A stretch of 64,000 bases of DNA from Marinobacter halophilus (GTDB lineage: Bacteria > Pseudomonadota > Gammaproteobacteria > Pseudomonadales > Oleiphilaceae). The translations under genes and the position numbers were made by a program. The notes under the pieces were generated by a model. The model was not told the DNA's origin and made no database searches. It saw only the letters and a program-made list of their open reading frames with translations. Shown here piece by piece: positions 45,013 to 54,993 of this stretch. How positions within the stretch are numbered: the stretch's first letter is position 1; every line of letters starts with the position of its first letter. Where the stretch lies: positions 597,093-661,092 of the forward strand of contig NZ_PXNN01000017.1 in assembly GCF_003007685.1 (NCBI RefSeq), given 5' to 3'.

Positions 45013-46163
45013 CAGCTCACGCCTTCAACCAGCCTGGGACCAATCTCTTCAAGTGGCAGAACCTCATCGGTCAGGCCCGCCTTAGCCACTGCCATCGGCA
45101 TGCCATAGATCACCGAGGTTTTTTCATCCTGGGACCAGATTGCCGAACCGGACTGTTTCATCATCCGGCAACCCTCCTTGCCGTCGGCCCCCATGCCGGT
45201 AAGAATAACGCCAAGAGTCTTGCCCGGAAAACTGCGGGCCAGAGAGCCAAAAGTAACGTCGGCACAAGGTTTGTAGTTAAGGCGTTCATCACCCGGAAGT
45301 ATCCGGATACGGCCCTGACCACCTCGGTTTTCAATCATCATCTGCTTGCCGCCGGGAGCGAGCAGCGCCAGCCCGGGCCGCAACAAATCGCCATCTTCCG
45401 CCTGCCGCACTTCGATATTGCACAGTTTGTTCAGGCGTTCGGCAAAAGCTGGGGTGAAACTCGCCGGCATATGCTGGACCAGCACCAGCGGCGCAGGGAA
45501 GGATGCGGGCAACGCCACCAGAACTTTCTGCAAGGCCACCGGCCCACCGGTGGAGGTGCCGATCGCGACCACGCTGTAATGCTTGGCAGGGGTTTTTCTG
45601 GAGGGTCGCCTTGGCGCTTCAGGCTCTTTCGCCGGCTCTGCCCGTCGCTCGCTTAACCTTGGTCGTTCATGAGTAGGCCGTTCGAGGGGCCGGGCTACCG
45701 ACGATCTCTGGGCATTCACCCGGGGCACCGGTTTTGGCGCTGACACTGGTGAGGAGTGGCGGGGTTTACTGCCGGCAACGTCCAGAATCCTGTCTATCAG
45801 AATCTTCTGAAGCTGACTGGTGTCCCGGGCAATTTCTTCAAAGTTTTTGGGCAGGAAGTCGACCGCGCCGGCTTCCAGTGCATCCAGCGTAACCCTGGCG
45901 CCTTCGTAGGTCAGCGAGGAAAACATCAACACCGGGATCGGGTGCTTTTTCATGATTTCACGGACTGCCGATATGCCATCCATAACCGGCATTTCGTAGT
46001 CCATCGTGATCACATCCGGGCGCAGCTTTTCAGCCAGCTCGACACCTTCCCGGCCGTTGGTGGCCGCACCGACGACCTTGATCTGACCAGACGCGGTTAG
46101 AATTTCCGTCAGCCGTTTTCGAAAAAAGCCTGAATCATCAACGACCAGGACAGAAACTGTCAT
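45012..46163 (-). CDS. cheB: Chemotaxis methylesterase/response regulator CheB
   Basis: Removes receptor methyl groups (and deamidates glutamines) during adaptation. The 383-residue protein has a receiver domain with phosphoacceptor D55 (VITMDYEMPVMDG), a basic, proline-rich linker (about 130-195), and a catalytic domain with the serine motif AIGTSTGGPVAL, a histidine in VLVQHMP, and an aspartate in GMGADGKEG. It lies 40 bases after cheA and overlaps motC by one base. No cheR is in the window. Confidence 0.97.
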   Translation of the reverse strand: MTVSVLVVDDSGFFRKRLTEILTASGQIKVVGAATNGREGVELAEKLRPDVITMDYEMPVMDGISAVREIMKKHPIPVLMFSSLTYEGARVTLDALEAGAVDFLPKNFEEIARDTSQLQKILIDRILDVAGSKPRHSSPVSAPKPVPRVNAQRSSVARPLERPTHERPRLSERRAEPAKEPEAPRRPSRKTPAKHYSVVAIGTSTGGPVALQKVLVALPASFPAPLVLVQHMPASFTPAFAERLNKLCNIEVRQAEDGDLLRPGLALLAPGGKQMMIENRGGQGRIRILPGDERLNYKPCADVTFGSLARSFPGKTLGVILTGMGADGKEGCRMMKQSGSAIWSQDEKTSVIYGMPMAVAKAGLTDEVLPLEEIGPRLVEGVS

Positions 46164-46203
46164 CCATTTCTCCTAAAAAACCGGGAACCTCCTGCCGGCT
46201 ACT

Positions 46204-48318
46204 TTAACCGTAATGCTGCAGAAGACTTGGCACATCAATAATCAACGCAATTCGGCCATCACCGGTGATGGTGGCACCGGCCATACCTGGCGTACCCTGC
46301 AGTGCCCGGCCCAGAGGCTTGATCACCACCTCTTCCTGACCGACCAGCTGATCGACCACAAAGCCGACCTGCCTGGTGCCCATGGCCACAATAACCACAT
46401 GGGCATTCTCCGGCTCTTGATAAGCTGCCTCGCCTTTGATCAACCAGCGCTTGACGTGAAACAGCGGGAACACCTTGTCGCGCACCACGATGCACTCACG
46501 GCCATCAACGATGTTGGTCTTGGTCAGGTCCAGATGGAAAATCTCCACCACATTCACCAACGGCAAGGCAAAGGACTGATCCCCCAACATGATCATCAGG
46601 GTCGGCATGATGGCCAGGGTCAGCGGCACCTTGATGATGATGCTGGTGCCCTTACCCTGCTCAGATTCAATCGTGATCTGGCCGTTGAGCTGGCCGATTT
46701 TGGTCTTGACCACATCCATACCGACACCACGACCGGACACATCGGATATCTGTTCCTTAGTGGAGAAGCCGGCCGCAAAGATCAGGTTAAAGCATTCGTT
46801 ATTGCTCAGCCGTTCTGCAGCGTCCTGGTCATACAGGCCTTTTTCCACCGCTTTGCGGCGCAGAACGTCCGGATCCATGCCGGCGCCATCGTCGGTGATG
46901 GACAACAGGATGTGATCGCCCTCCTGCTCAGCCGACAGAGTTACTGTGCCTGCCCGCGGTTTGCCGGCTTGTTCCCGAACATCCGGGCCTTCAATACCGT
47001 GATCCACGGAATTGCGTACCAGGTGAACCAGCGGGTCTGACAGGGCTTCAACCAGATTCTTGTCGAGATCGGTTTCTTCACCGTGCATGACCAGGTTGAT
47101 TTCTTTCTTGAGACCACGAGCCAGATCCCGCACCACTCGGGGGAACCGGCCAAAGACCTTCTTGATCGGCTGCATGCGGGTTTGCATCACCGCAGCCTGC
47201 AAATCGGTGGTCACCACATCCAGGTTGCCGACCGCCTTGTGCATGTGTTCGTCTTCACTTTCGGAACCGAGGCGCTGCAAGCGGTTTCTGACCAGCACCA
47301 GCTCACCCACCATGTTCATAATGTCGTCGAGACGCTTGGTATCCACCCGGACGGTGGTTTCCGCAACCGGGGCGGCATCCCGAGGTGGCGTAGCGGGCGT
47401 GACCGGAGCGGCCGGCTTGCTGGCAGGTTCCGGCTTTGCCGGCTCAGGCCGAGGCTTGGCGCTTGCCTCGGGCTTGTCGTCCGGTGCGGGTTCCGGCTGA
47501 GCATCCGACACAACCGGGCTTTTGCCCTTGCCGTGCAGTTCATCCAGCAGGTTTTCAAATTCATCGTCAGAGATCAGCTCCGGGTCACCACCCGATTTCT
47601 CGGTCTGTGCCCTCTCTTTATCGGAGCCCTCTGTTTCGCCACTTTCAACAGCCAGCGGCCCGGCAAACTGACCCTTACCATGCAGTTGATCAAGCAAGGC
47701 CTCGAATTCATCATCGGAAATATCGTCACTGCCCGAGCTTTGATCGTTGGCAACCGGTGGCTCTGATGAAGTGGTGGCCGTTTTTTCAGCGCTTTTCTCG
47801 TCAGCGAGTGCGTCCAGCAACCGTTCGAATTCTTCGTCTGTGATGTCGCCGGAATCGCCTCCTGCCGAGGAAGTGTCAGCCATCGGCTCGGGATGGTTCG
47901 CGGCTTGAGCTGGCGCAGCAGCTTCTGCCTCAGGTTTGGCCAAGTTATCCAGGGCGGCAATCAGTTGATCCGGAGCCGGTGTCGGCTCTTCCTGGTTACG
48001 CACCTGATCGAACATGGTGTTGACGTAGTCCAAAGCCTCTAGCACCACATCCATCAGCTCAGGGGTCACCTTGCGCTTGTGATTACGCAGGATATCAAAC
48101 ACGTTTTCAGCAGAGTGACAGCAGTTGACCAGTGCCTCCAGCTGCAGGAACCCGGCACCGCCTTTTACCGTGTGAAAACCACGGAAGATGGCATTGAGCA
48201 GGTTACTGTCATCCGGATGCTGCTCCAGGTCTACCAGCTGCTCAGACAGCTTTTCGAGAATCTCGCCGGCTTCAACCAGAAAGTCCTGCAGGATCTCTTC
48301 GTCGGCATCAAAGGCCAT
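46204..48318 (-). CDS. cheA: Chemotaxis histidine kinase CheA
   Basis: Autophosphorylating kinase that passes phosphate to CheY and CheB. In 704 residues: an HPt domain with phospho-histidine H49 (RGFHTVKGGAGF), a long acidic/proline-rich linker (about 110-320), a dimerisation helix pair, an ATPase domain (VRNSVDHGIE, DDGAGMDPDVL, GRGVGMDVVK) and a C-terminal CheW-like domain. The linker has three copies of a DDEFExLLDxLHGKG-like motif starting near 158, 199 and 248. No obvious P2 domain is seen in its place. It is between cheZ (19 bases) and cheB. Confidence 0.97.
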   Translation of the reverse strand: MAFDADEEILQDFLVEAGEILEKLSEQLVDLEQHPDDSNLLNAIFRGFHTVKGGAGFLQLEALVNCCHSAENVFDILRNHKRKVTPELMDVVLEALDYVNTMFDQVRNQEEPTPAPDQLIAALDNLAKPEAEAAAPAQAANHPEPMADTSSAGGDSGDITDEEFERLLDALADEKSAEKTATTSSEPPVANDQSSGSDDISDDEFEALLDQLHGKGQFAGPLAVESGETEGSDKERAQTEKSGGDPELISDDEFENLLDELHGKGKSPVVSDAQPEPAPDDKPEASAKPRPEPAKPEPASKPAAPVTPATPPRDAAPVAETTVRVDTKRLDDIMNMVGELVLVRNRLQRLGSESEDEHMHKAVGNLDVVTTDLQAAVMQTRMQPIKKVFGRFPRVVRDLARGLKKEINLVMHGEETDLDKNLVEALSDPLVHLVRNSVDHGIEGPDVREQAGKPRAGTVTLSAEQEGDHILLSITDDGAGMDPDVLRRKAVEKGLYDQDAAERLSNNECFNLIFAAGFSTKEQISDVSGRGVGMDVVKTKIGQLNGQITIESEQGKGTSIIIKVPLTLAIMPTLMIMLGDQSFALPLVNVVEIFHLDLTKTNIVDGRECIVVRDKVFPLFHVKRWLIKGEAAYQEPENAHVVIVAMGTRQVGFVVDQLVGQEEVVIKPLGRALQGTPGMAGATITGDGRIALIIDVPSLLQHYG

Positions 48319-48337
48319 GCGTCACCCTCTTCATCGT

Positions 48338-49132
48338 TCAGAAACCGAGACTGGACAAAAGGTCATCGACATCGTCCTGTCCCGACACTACATCTTCCCG
48401 TTCTTCAGCCTTGATCTGTGGGCCTACCCCTTGTTCGGCAGACTCTTCTTTTTCTTCAAGCTGATGTACTGTGCCGGTCAATTGGTCAACGTGACTGGCC
48501 ATGACCACCAGACCCAGCAAGTTTTCTTCCATTTCCTTGACCAGGGCGGTGACCTTCTGGATCACCTGCCCCGTAAGGTCTTGAAAATCTTGCGCCAACA
48601 GAATTTCCGACAGGTTGTTGTAGAGCATGTCAGAATCGGTGGTCAGCGCTGCAAAAAACCGATCAATCCTGCCGTAGAGCTCCCGGAATTCGGCGGGCGC
48701 CATTTCGCGTCGGCGCAACCTTTGCCACTCTAAATGCAAAGCGGTGGCCTCATCCCGCATGGTGTGAGCCACCGGCATGCTCACTTCCACCAAGTCCATA
48801 GTCCGGTTGGCCGCCTGGCTGGTCATCTGGACCACATAGGCCAGGCGGTCTGAGGCGTCCGACATTTTCGACAGCGCTTCTTTCTGCTCCACACTGCGGG
48901 GATCTATCTGGAAATTCCGGATAGCCTCGTGCAGGCTCCGGGTCAGGCGTCCCACTTCCCTGTAAAGGCTCTGGTCTCGTACCTCACTCAAATCATTGAT
49001 CACGGACATCGCGCGGGCATGATTGCCAGAGCTGATGCTTTCGGCCAAGTCCGAACTCTGTTGCCGAAGTTTGTCGATCACCTCCGGATCAAGGCCCTGA
49101 TGGTTTTCTTTATTGTCACTCATGACAGCCAT
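48338..49132 (-). CDS. cheZ: CheY-P phosphatase CheZ
   Basis: Dephosphorylates CheY-P. The 264-residue, mostly helical protein has the catalytic glutamine region LAQDFQDLTGQVIQKV and a C-terminal CheY-binding peptide DDVDDLLSSLGF, as in other CheZ proteins. Start is taken as ATG 49132, which has AGAGG four bases upstream; ATG 49123 is possible. It lies between cheY (11 bases) and cheA. Confidence 0.95.
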   Translation of the reverse strand: MAVMSDNKENHQGLDPEVIDKLRQQSSDLAESISSGNHARAMSVINDLSEVRDQSLYREVGRLTRSLHEAIRNFQIDPRSVEQKEALSKMSDASDRLAYVVQMTSQAANRTMDLVEVSMPVAHTMRDEATALHLEWQRLRRREMAPAEFRELYGRIDRFFAALTTDSDMLYNNLSEILLAQDFQDLTGQVIQKVTALVKEMEENLLGLVVMASHVDQLTGTVHQLEEKEESAEQGVGPQIKAEEREDVVSGQDDVDDLLSSLGF

Positions 49133-49143
49133 CCGACCTCTGG

Positions 49144-49527
49144 TTACTGGATTCGCTCGAAGATTTTCTCAATCTTTTCCTTCAGCACGGCCGCCGTGAA
49201 CGGTTTGACCACATAGCCGTTGACGCCGGCCTGGGCCGCGGCAACGATCTGATCGCGCTTGGCCTCAGCCGTAACCATCAAGACCGGCAAGTTCTTCAGA
49301 TTCTCGTCGGCCCGCACCGCTTTGAGAAGATCAAAACCTGACATGCCAGGCATGTTCCAGTCGGTCACCAGAAAGTCATACTTACCGCTTCTGAGCATCG
49401 GTAGTGCGGTGTTGCCGTCATCGGCTTCATCCGTGTTGGTGAAGCCAAGATCACGGAGCAGGTTCTTGATGATTCGTCGCATTGTGGAAAAGTCATCCAC
49501 AATGAGAATTTTCATGTTCTTGTCCAA
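49144..49527 (-). CDS. cheY: Chemotaxis response regulator CheY
   Basis: Single receiver domain that, phosphorylated by CheA, binds FliM to reverse the motor. Motifs: DD pair ([14 protein letters not shown]), phospho-aspartate in [13 protein letters not shown] (D56 in this numbering), T in [12 protein letters not shown], and K in [12 protein letters not shown] 49527 is chosen as start because GGAGG lies five bases before it and the [13 protein letters not shown]-terminus is shared with remembered Vibrio/Shewanella CheY. ATG 49515 would sit 17 bases from that site. Length 127 residues. Confidence 0.95.
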   Translation of the reverse strand: MDKNMKILIVDDFSTMRRIIKNLLRDLGFTNTDEADDGNTALPMLRSGKYDFLVTDWNMPGMSGFDLLKAVRADENLKNLPVLMVTAEAKRDQIVAAAQAGVNGYVVKPFTAAVLKEKIEKIFERIQ

Positions 49528-49649
49528 TGGGACCTCCAGTCAGTAACACCCGGATTTCATTCAGCCTTTAAAATCTCGCAGGCCGCTGCTTTAACCGCTT
49601 ATTGTGTGGTGTTTGGCCGCGTTGTAAAGCGCCGGTTACCAAAATCTAC

Positions 49650-49683
49650 ACAGGAGCCGGCCACCGCAACAGAAGGCTCCTGT
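49650..49683 (-). terminator. Candidate terminator after fliA
   Basis: Perfect 9-bp stem ACAGGAGCC/GGCTCCTGT with a 16-base loop, three bases beyond the fliA stop, followed on the minus strand by GTAGATTTT. It would separate the flhA-fliA unit from cheY. The T-run is short. Confidence 0.55.
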
Positions 49684-49686
49684 CTA

Positions 49687-50427
49687 TTATGCGTCATCGT
49701 TACGCCAGTCGGACAAGCGTCCCCTCAGGCGCAGCGCCGCCTGACTGTGAATCTGGCTGACACGGCTTTCACTGACTCCAAGCACTGCGCCTATTTCCTT
49801 GAGGTTGAGTTCCTCCTGGTAATACAGGCTCAGTACCAGTTTTTCCCGCTCCGGAAGCGCTTCAATGGCCGCTGCCAGGCTCTTCTGAAAGGCTCCTATT
49901 GCAAAGCCATCCAGCGGATTATCACTGGCCTCTGTTTCTTGTATCGGCAGCTCTCCGGATTCATTGAGCTCATCGAGACTAAAAAGTCGACCGCTGTTGG
50001 CATCAGCCAGAGAAGCATGATATTCCGACAGCCCGATACCCAGTTCTTCGGCAACGTCTGCATCCTGCGCCTCTCGGCCATTACGATCTTCGACTGTCTT
50101 GATCGCAGCCGCGATCCGCCGGGAATTGCGGTGTACCGAACGTGGCACCCAGTCACCCTTGCGAATCTCATCAACCATGGCTCCACGTATGCGGATGCCC
50201 GCGTAGGTTTCAAAGGTGGCGCCTTTGCCTGAGGAATAACGTTGCGCAGCTTCCAGCAAACCGATCATGCCAGCTTGCATGAGGTCTTCGAGCTGTACCG
50301 AGGCCGGTAGACGGGCCATCAGATGAAGGGCGATTTTCTTGACCAGCGGCGCATGCTCTTCAACAAGTGATGAAGCGCCTTTTGCGCCGGCCTGATGATA
50401 GATTCCCAGATTTTTCGCCAATGTCAT
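49687..50427 (-). CDS. fliA: Flagellar sigma factor FliA (sigma-28)
   Basis: Alternative sigma factor for late flagellar and chemotaxis genes. The 246-residue protein has region 2 (VQLEDLMQAGMIGLLEAAQRY, TYAGIRIRGAMVDEIR), region 3 (DADVAEELGIGLSEYH) and region 4 (LPEREKLVLSLYYQEELNLK followed by VSESRVSQIHSQA). It is last in the flhA-flhF-fleN-fliA unit. One likely target, the parC promoter, is in this window. Confidence 0.97.
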   Translation of the reverse strand: MTLAKNLGIYHQAGAKGASSLVEEHAPLVKKIALHLMARLPASVQLEDLMQAGMIGLLEAAQRYSSGKGATFETYAGIRIRGAMVDEIRKGDWVPRSVHRNSRRIAAAIKTVEDRNGREAQDADVAEELGIGLSEYHASLADANSGRLFSLDELNESGELPIQETEASDNPLDGFAIGAFQKSLAAAIEALPEREKLVLSLYYQEELNLKEIGAVLGVSESRVSQIHSQAALRLRGRLSDWRNDDA

Positions 50428-50459
50428 GTATCCGGTTTTCTTATAGGACTGGATTCAGA

Positions 50460-51272
50460 TCAGACTTCGACGAGCCGCTCCACAAAGAACTCGAGGTGTC
50501 CCCTGGGAGAGGAAGGTAGCGGCCAGCTGTCCACTTTATCCGCCAGCGCCCGAATCGCCAGTGACGCTTTGGCTCGGGGATAGGCTTCAAGAACCGCCCG
50601 CTGTCGCTGTACCGCTTTTTTCACGGCTTCGTCGTAAGGCACGATACCTACGTATTGTAGTGCCACATCGAGAAAACGCTCGGTGACACGAGTCAGTTTT
50701 TCATACAGATGCCGACCTTCCTGCTCGTTACGCACCTGGTTTGCCAGAATGCGGAAGCGATCCGTGCCGTAGTCACGATTCATCAATTTGATCAGGGCAT
50801 AGGCGTCGGTGATGGAGGTGGGCTCATCACAGACCACCAGCAGCAGTTCCTGCGATGCCCGGAGAAAACTGACCACACCCTCGGAAATGCCAGCCGCCGT
50901 ATCGACAATCAGCACGTCAATCTGGTCGCCCAACTCACTGAAGGCGTTGATCAGCCCGGCATGTTCCATCGAGCTTAGCTGGGTCATACGCTGGGTGCCG
51001 GAAGACGCCGGTACAATCTTGATACCACCGGGGCCATTGACCAGCACATCCTTGAGATCACAGTCACCGTTCAACACATCGTGAATATTGCGGTTGGCGG
51101 TGATGCCCAACAGTACATCAATGTTTGCGAGACCGAGGTCAGCGTCCAGCAAAACCACTCGCCTGCCCTTCTGGGCCAGCGCGATACCAAGGTTGACGGA
51201 CACATTACTTTTACCGACACCACCTTTGCCTCCGGTAACTGCAATCACCTGAACCTGATGCGATCTGCTCAT
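50460..51272 (-). CDS. fleN: Flagellar number regulator FleN (FlhG)
   Basis: MinD-like ATPase that limits polar flagellar number by antagonising the master regulator FleQ. The 270-residue protein has a deviant Walker A GGKGGVGKSNVSVN (15-28), LLDADLGLANIDVLLG, and the VDTAAGISEGVVSF switch region. It sits between flhF and fliA, the standard order in polar flagellates. Confidence 0.95.
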   Translation of the reverse strand: MSRSHQVQVIAVTGGKGGVGKSNVSVNLGIALAQKGRRVVLLDADLGLANIDVLLGITANRNIHDVLNGDCDLKDVLVNGPGGIKIVPASSGTQRMTQLSSMEHAGLINAFSELGDQIDVLIVDTAAGISEGVVSFLRASQELLLVVCDEPTSITDAYALIKLMNRDYGTDRFRILANQVRNEQEGRHLYEKLTRVTERFLDVALQYVGIVPYDEAVKKAVQRQRAVLEAYPRAKASLAIRALADKVDSWPLPSSPRGHLEFFVERLVEV

Positions 51273-51349
51273 ACTGTTTTCAGTCTCTTACTGCGTTCTT
51301 GTGTCGGCGCAGGTTGGTAAACACCTGCTGCGCCTTTATGCACCGAGCC

Positions 51350-52678
51350 TCAGGCCCCTTCCGCAACACCCTGACTGTGTTGCTGCGCCTTCAGACGCTC
51401 TACGCCCATTCGCACCAGGGGAATTGCCTCCGCCCGGTGCAGATCTTCCGGAATCTTCTGGCCGTCTGTGTACCAGGCCACCGGCAAGCCGGTTTCCATC
51501 ACAAAACCGAGGGATTCACCCAGGGTAAGGGCTTCATCAATCTTGGTCATGACGCAGCCGGCAAGGTTTGCCATCTTATAGCAATGCCACACGGATTTCA
51601 TGATACGTGGCTGACTGGTGGCTGACACCACAAGATGAGTACGGATATTGTGATCGCTGCGGGCCAACTCTGCCAGCTGTTCCTGATAGCCGCGATCCGA
51701 ACTGGTCAGCCCCGCGGTATCGATCAACACCAGGTGGCGATCGGATAATTCATCGAGGATGTCGTCGAGGGAGTGGCTCTCGTCGACCACACGGACCGGC
51801 ACATTGAGAATACGACCGAACACAAAAAGCTGCTCATGGGCCGCTACGCGATAGCGATCCGTGGTGACCAGTGCCAGCGAGTCCGGCCCGTGTTCCAGAA
51901 CATAGCGAGCCGCCAGCTTGCCAATGGTGGTCGTTTTACCAGAGCCGGTAGGCCCGACCAGTGCATAGACTCCGCCAGCTTCAAGCCAATGCTCGCGCGC
52001 AGTTCTGACACCGGTAGCCAGCATTTTCAGGGACTGCTTCCAGCCATCCTCAAGACGACCGGTCCGATGCTGACGGGACACCGACACCGAAAGCTCGGTG
52101 CTGAGACCAAACTCTTGCAGTCGCTCGGCCAGTCTCTGCTGCACGGCGTTGGAGGCATTGGCCGGGGCCGGCGCTGATGCAGACTCACGGCCACTGACCA
52201 GCTCTCTGAGCGAACTGATTTCCGCTCGCATGCTGGCAAGCTCATCCGAATAGCTGCCCTGGGCAGGATTGGCGCTCGGCCCCGACGCCTTCGGGCCGTC
52301 ACTGAATGAACCAAACACGTTATCAGCGGGCGCCGCGCCGGCATGGTCATTACCGATACCTCGACTGAATTCCGAGCCGACATTGGCCCGCTTTTCACGA
52401 ACTTCACGAATCCTGCTGCGTGAGCGATCCAGCTCTTGCTCCAGCTGACGATGCTGGTCGGCCTGCATTTCCGCCAATCTTGAACCGTTGGTGGCCTGCG
52501 CCGCCTTTTCGCCAAGACGTTGACGCGCCATATTTTCGTCATAATCCAGGGCTGTCACAATTTCGACACCTCCGTCCACCCGGCGATTGGACAGAATCAC
52601 GGCATCGGGACCCATTTCATGACTGACCTGTTTCAGGGCCTCGGCCATGGATTTCGCAAAAAACCGCTGTACTTTCAT
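51350..52678 (-). CDS. flhF: Flagellar biosynthesis GTPase FlhF
   Basis: SRP-type GTPase that sets the polar site of flagellum assembly. In 442 residues: a conserved N-terminal start (MKVQRFFAKSMAEALKQV), a disordered linker (about 60-180), the N domain, and the G domain with P-loop GPTGSGKTTT (242-251), VTTDRYRVAAHEQL, VLIDTAGL and MTKIDEA. It lies between flhA and fleN. Its presence with fleN indicates polar flagellation. Confidence 0.96.
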   Translation of the reverse strand: MKVQRFFAKSMAEALKQVSHEMGPDAVILSNRRVDGGVEIVTALDYDENMARQRLGEKAAQATNGSRLAEMQADQHRQLEQELDRSRSRIREVREKRANVGSEFSRGIGNDHAGAAPADNVFGSFSDGPKASGPSANPAQGSYSDELASMRAEISSLRELVSGRESASAPAPANASNAVQQRLAERLQEFGLSTELSVSVSRQHRTGRLEDGWKQSLKMLATGVRTAREHWLEAGGVYALVGPTGSGKTTTIGKLAARYVLEHGPDSLALVTTDRYRVAAHEQLFVFGRILNVPVRVVDESHSLDDILDELSDRHLVLIDTAGLTSSDRGYQEQLAELARSDHNIRTHLVVSATSQPRIMKSVWHCYKMANLAGCVMTKIDEALTLGESLGFVMETGLPVAWYTDGQKIPEDLHRAEAIPLVRMGVERLKAQQHSQGVAEGA

Positions 52679-52735
52679 GATGCCTCATCCTCCACCGGCA
52701 AGCCGTCTCTGGCTGACCGCGTTGCTCCGCAAGCT

Positions 52736-54910
52736 TTACTGGCCCACAGAGGCGACTATCGTGATCTGTTTGTTATCCGGGATTTCCTGATACGAGAGCA
52801 CATGCAAGCGCTCTACCCCGTAACTGGCAAATTTCGCCAGCACTGGCCGCAAGGGCCCGGAAACCAGCAGGATGGCCGGTTTGCCCAACATCTCCTGGCG
52901 CTGCACGCTGTCCTGAAGGGAGCGCTGCAGCTTTTCCACCATGTTGGGTTCAAGCACCAGCCCGATATCATCCTGTCCGCCGGATTGTTGACTCTGCTGA
53001 ACAGACTTCAGCAATAACTGTTCCAGGTCTGGGTCCAGGGTGATTACCGGGATCTCGGCATCATTGCCGCAGATGCTCTGAACAATCATCCGTCGCAGCG
53101 ATTGCCGGGCCAGCATGGTCAGCAGTTTCGGGTCCTGGCTCTTCGGATGCACATTGACGATCGCTTCGGCGATGGAGCGCATGTCACGGATCGGCACTTC
53201 CTCTTTTAGCAGGTTCTGCAGTACTTTCAGCAGAATGCTGATGGAGACCGACGCAGGCACCAGCTCCTCGGCCAGCTTGGGGGAGATTTTTTCCAGTTGG
53301 TCCAACCACTTCTGCGTTTCTTCATGACCAATCAGTTCGTGGGCATGCTTCTGCAAAATCTGGTTAAGGTGGGTAGCCACCACGGTGCTGGCGTCGACCA
53401 CGGTGTAGCCAAGGGTTTGCGCCTGATCTTTCTTGTCCGGCTCAATCCAGATGGCATCCAGACCAAAGGCCGGGTCTTTGCCGGCAATGCCCTCAACCTT
53501 GCCAAACACCTGGCCCGGATCAATAGCCAGCTCGCGCTCGGGATGGATTTCCGCCTCGGCGATGGTCACGCCCATGAGGGTAATGCGGTACACGTTCGGC
53601 ATCAGGTCCAGGTTGTCCCGGATATGCACCGACGGCATCAGAAAGCCCAGATCCTGTGACAGCTTTTTACGCACGCCTTTGATGCGGCTGAGCAACTGAC
53701 CACCCTGAGACTTGTCCACCAGCGGGATCAACCGATAACCCACTTCCAGACCCACAATATCCACGGTGGCGACGTCGTCCCAGCCCAGCTCACGGGTTTC
53801 ACCCGGCGCAGGCAGGGCATGACTGTCACCACCGGAGCGATCCTGAACAACCTCACCACCCGATCGTGGCGCACTGCCGGCAAAACCCGCCCGGCCGGCA
53901 TAAGCCCCCTCTTCTTCAATGGTCTGTTGCTGCTTTTTCCAGATCATCCAGGCGGCACCGACAGCCAACAGACCAAGCCCGAGAAAAGCAACATGAGGCA
54001 TGCCCGGCACCAGACCGAGGATAATCAGGATGGTACCGGCAATACCGATAGCCTTGGGCGCATTGAACATCTGATGGATGATTTGACCGCCCATGTCCTG
54101 ACTGGCAGAAACCCGGGTCACCATGATCGCGGCCGAGGTAGACAGCAACAGCGACGGAATCTGGGCGACCAGGCCATCACCAATGGTCAGCAGGGCATAA
54201 CGCTCCATGGCCAGACCAAAATCCAGGTCATGCTGCAACATACCGATGGCCACACCGCCGATGATGTTGATGGCAAGAATCAGCAAGCCCGCGACGGCAT
54301 CGCCTTTAACAAATTTGGAGGCACCGTCCATGGAGCCGTAAAAGTCGGCCTCCTGAGCGATTTCCGAGCGCCGGCTTTTGGCCTCTTCCTGATTGATCAG
54401 GCCCGCGTTGAGGTCGGCATCAATCGCCATCTGCTTACCGGGCATGGCGTCAAGAGTAAAGCGGGCGCTGACTTCGGAGACCCGGCCGGCACCTTTGGTC
54501 ACTACCAGAAAGTTGATGATCATCAAAATGGCAAACACCACAAGACCGACAGCGTAATTGCCACCGATCAAGACGGCACCGAAAGATTCAATCACCTTAC
54601 CGGCAGCATCCCCGCCCTCATGGCCTTCCAGCAAGACAATCCGGGTAGAGGCGACGTTCAAGCCAAGCCGCAGCAGGGTGGCCACCAACAGCACCGTCGG
54701 GAAAGAAGCAAACTCCATGGGCCTGAGCGCGTAAACACAAACCAGCACAATAACGATGGACAGGGTAATGTTGAACGTGAAGAACACGTCTAGCAGAAAA
54801 GCCGGCATGGGCAGGATCATCATGCCCAACAACCCCATCAGCATCAGGGGAACGCCGATACTGCCCCGCGTCAGGGTTTTGACGTTACTCAGAACTAACG
54901 CTCTGTCCAT
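52736..54910 (-). CDS. flhA: Flagellar export apparatus protein FlhA
   Basis: Export gate component of the flagellar type III secretion system. The 724-residue protein has eight N-terminal membrane helices, a conserved cytoplasmic loop (GRVSEVSARFTLDAMPGKQM, then GLINQEEAKSRR) and a four-subdomain C-terminal region that docks substrates. ATG 54910 (MDRALVLSN) has GGAG about 11 bases upstream; a frame open to 54979 is not needed. It has a sigma-54 type promoter 84 bases upstream and leads flhF-fleN-fliA. Confidence 0.96.
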   Translation of the reverse strand: MDRALVLSNVKTLTRGSIGVPLMLMGLLGMMILPMPAFLLDVFFTFNITLSIVIVLVCVYALRPMEFASFPTVLLVATLLRLGLNVASTRIVLLEGHEGGDAAGKVIESFGAVLIGGNYAVGLVVFAILMIINFLVVTKGAGRVSEVSARFTLDAMPGKQMAIDADLNAGLINQEEAKSRRSEIAQEADFYGSMDGASKFVKGDAVAGLLILAINIIGGVAIGMLQHDLDFGLAMERYALLTIGDGLVAQIPSLLLSTSAAIMVTRVSASQDMGGQIIHQMFNAPKAIGIAGTILIILGLVPGMPHVAFLGLGLLAVGAAWMIWKKQQQTIEEEGAYAGRAGFAGSAPRSGGEVVQDRSGGDSHALPAPGETRELGWDDVATVDIVGLEVGYRLIPLVDKSQGGQLLSRIKGVRKKLSQDLGFLMPSVHIRDNLDLMPNVYRITLMGVTIAEAEIHPERELAIDPGQVFGKVEGIAGKDPAFGLDAIWIEPDKKDQAQTLGYTVVDASTVVATHLNQILQKHAHELIGHEETQKWLDQLEKISPKLAEELVPASVSISILLKVLQNLLKEEVPIRDMRSIAEAIVNVHPKSQDPKLLTMLARQSLRRMIVQSICGNDAEIPVITLDPDLEQLLLKSVQQSQQSGGQDDIGLVLEPNMVEKLQRSLQDSVQRQEMLGKPAILLVSGPLRPVLAKFASYGVERLHVLSYQEIPDNKQITIVASVGQ

Positions 54911-54993
54911 TCTGGATACTTCTCCGCTTTGCCGTGCTGCCTGGTGTGTCAGGGTCGAAAATCTGACGCGGGGCGCCATTCAGGAACAGTCAT

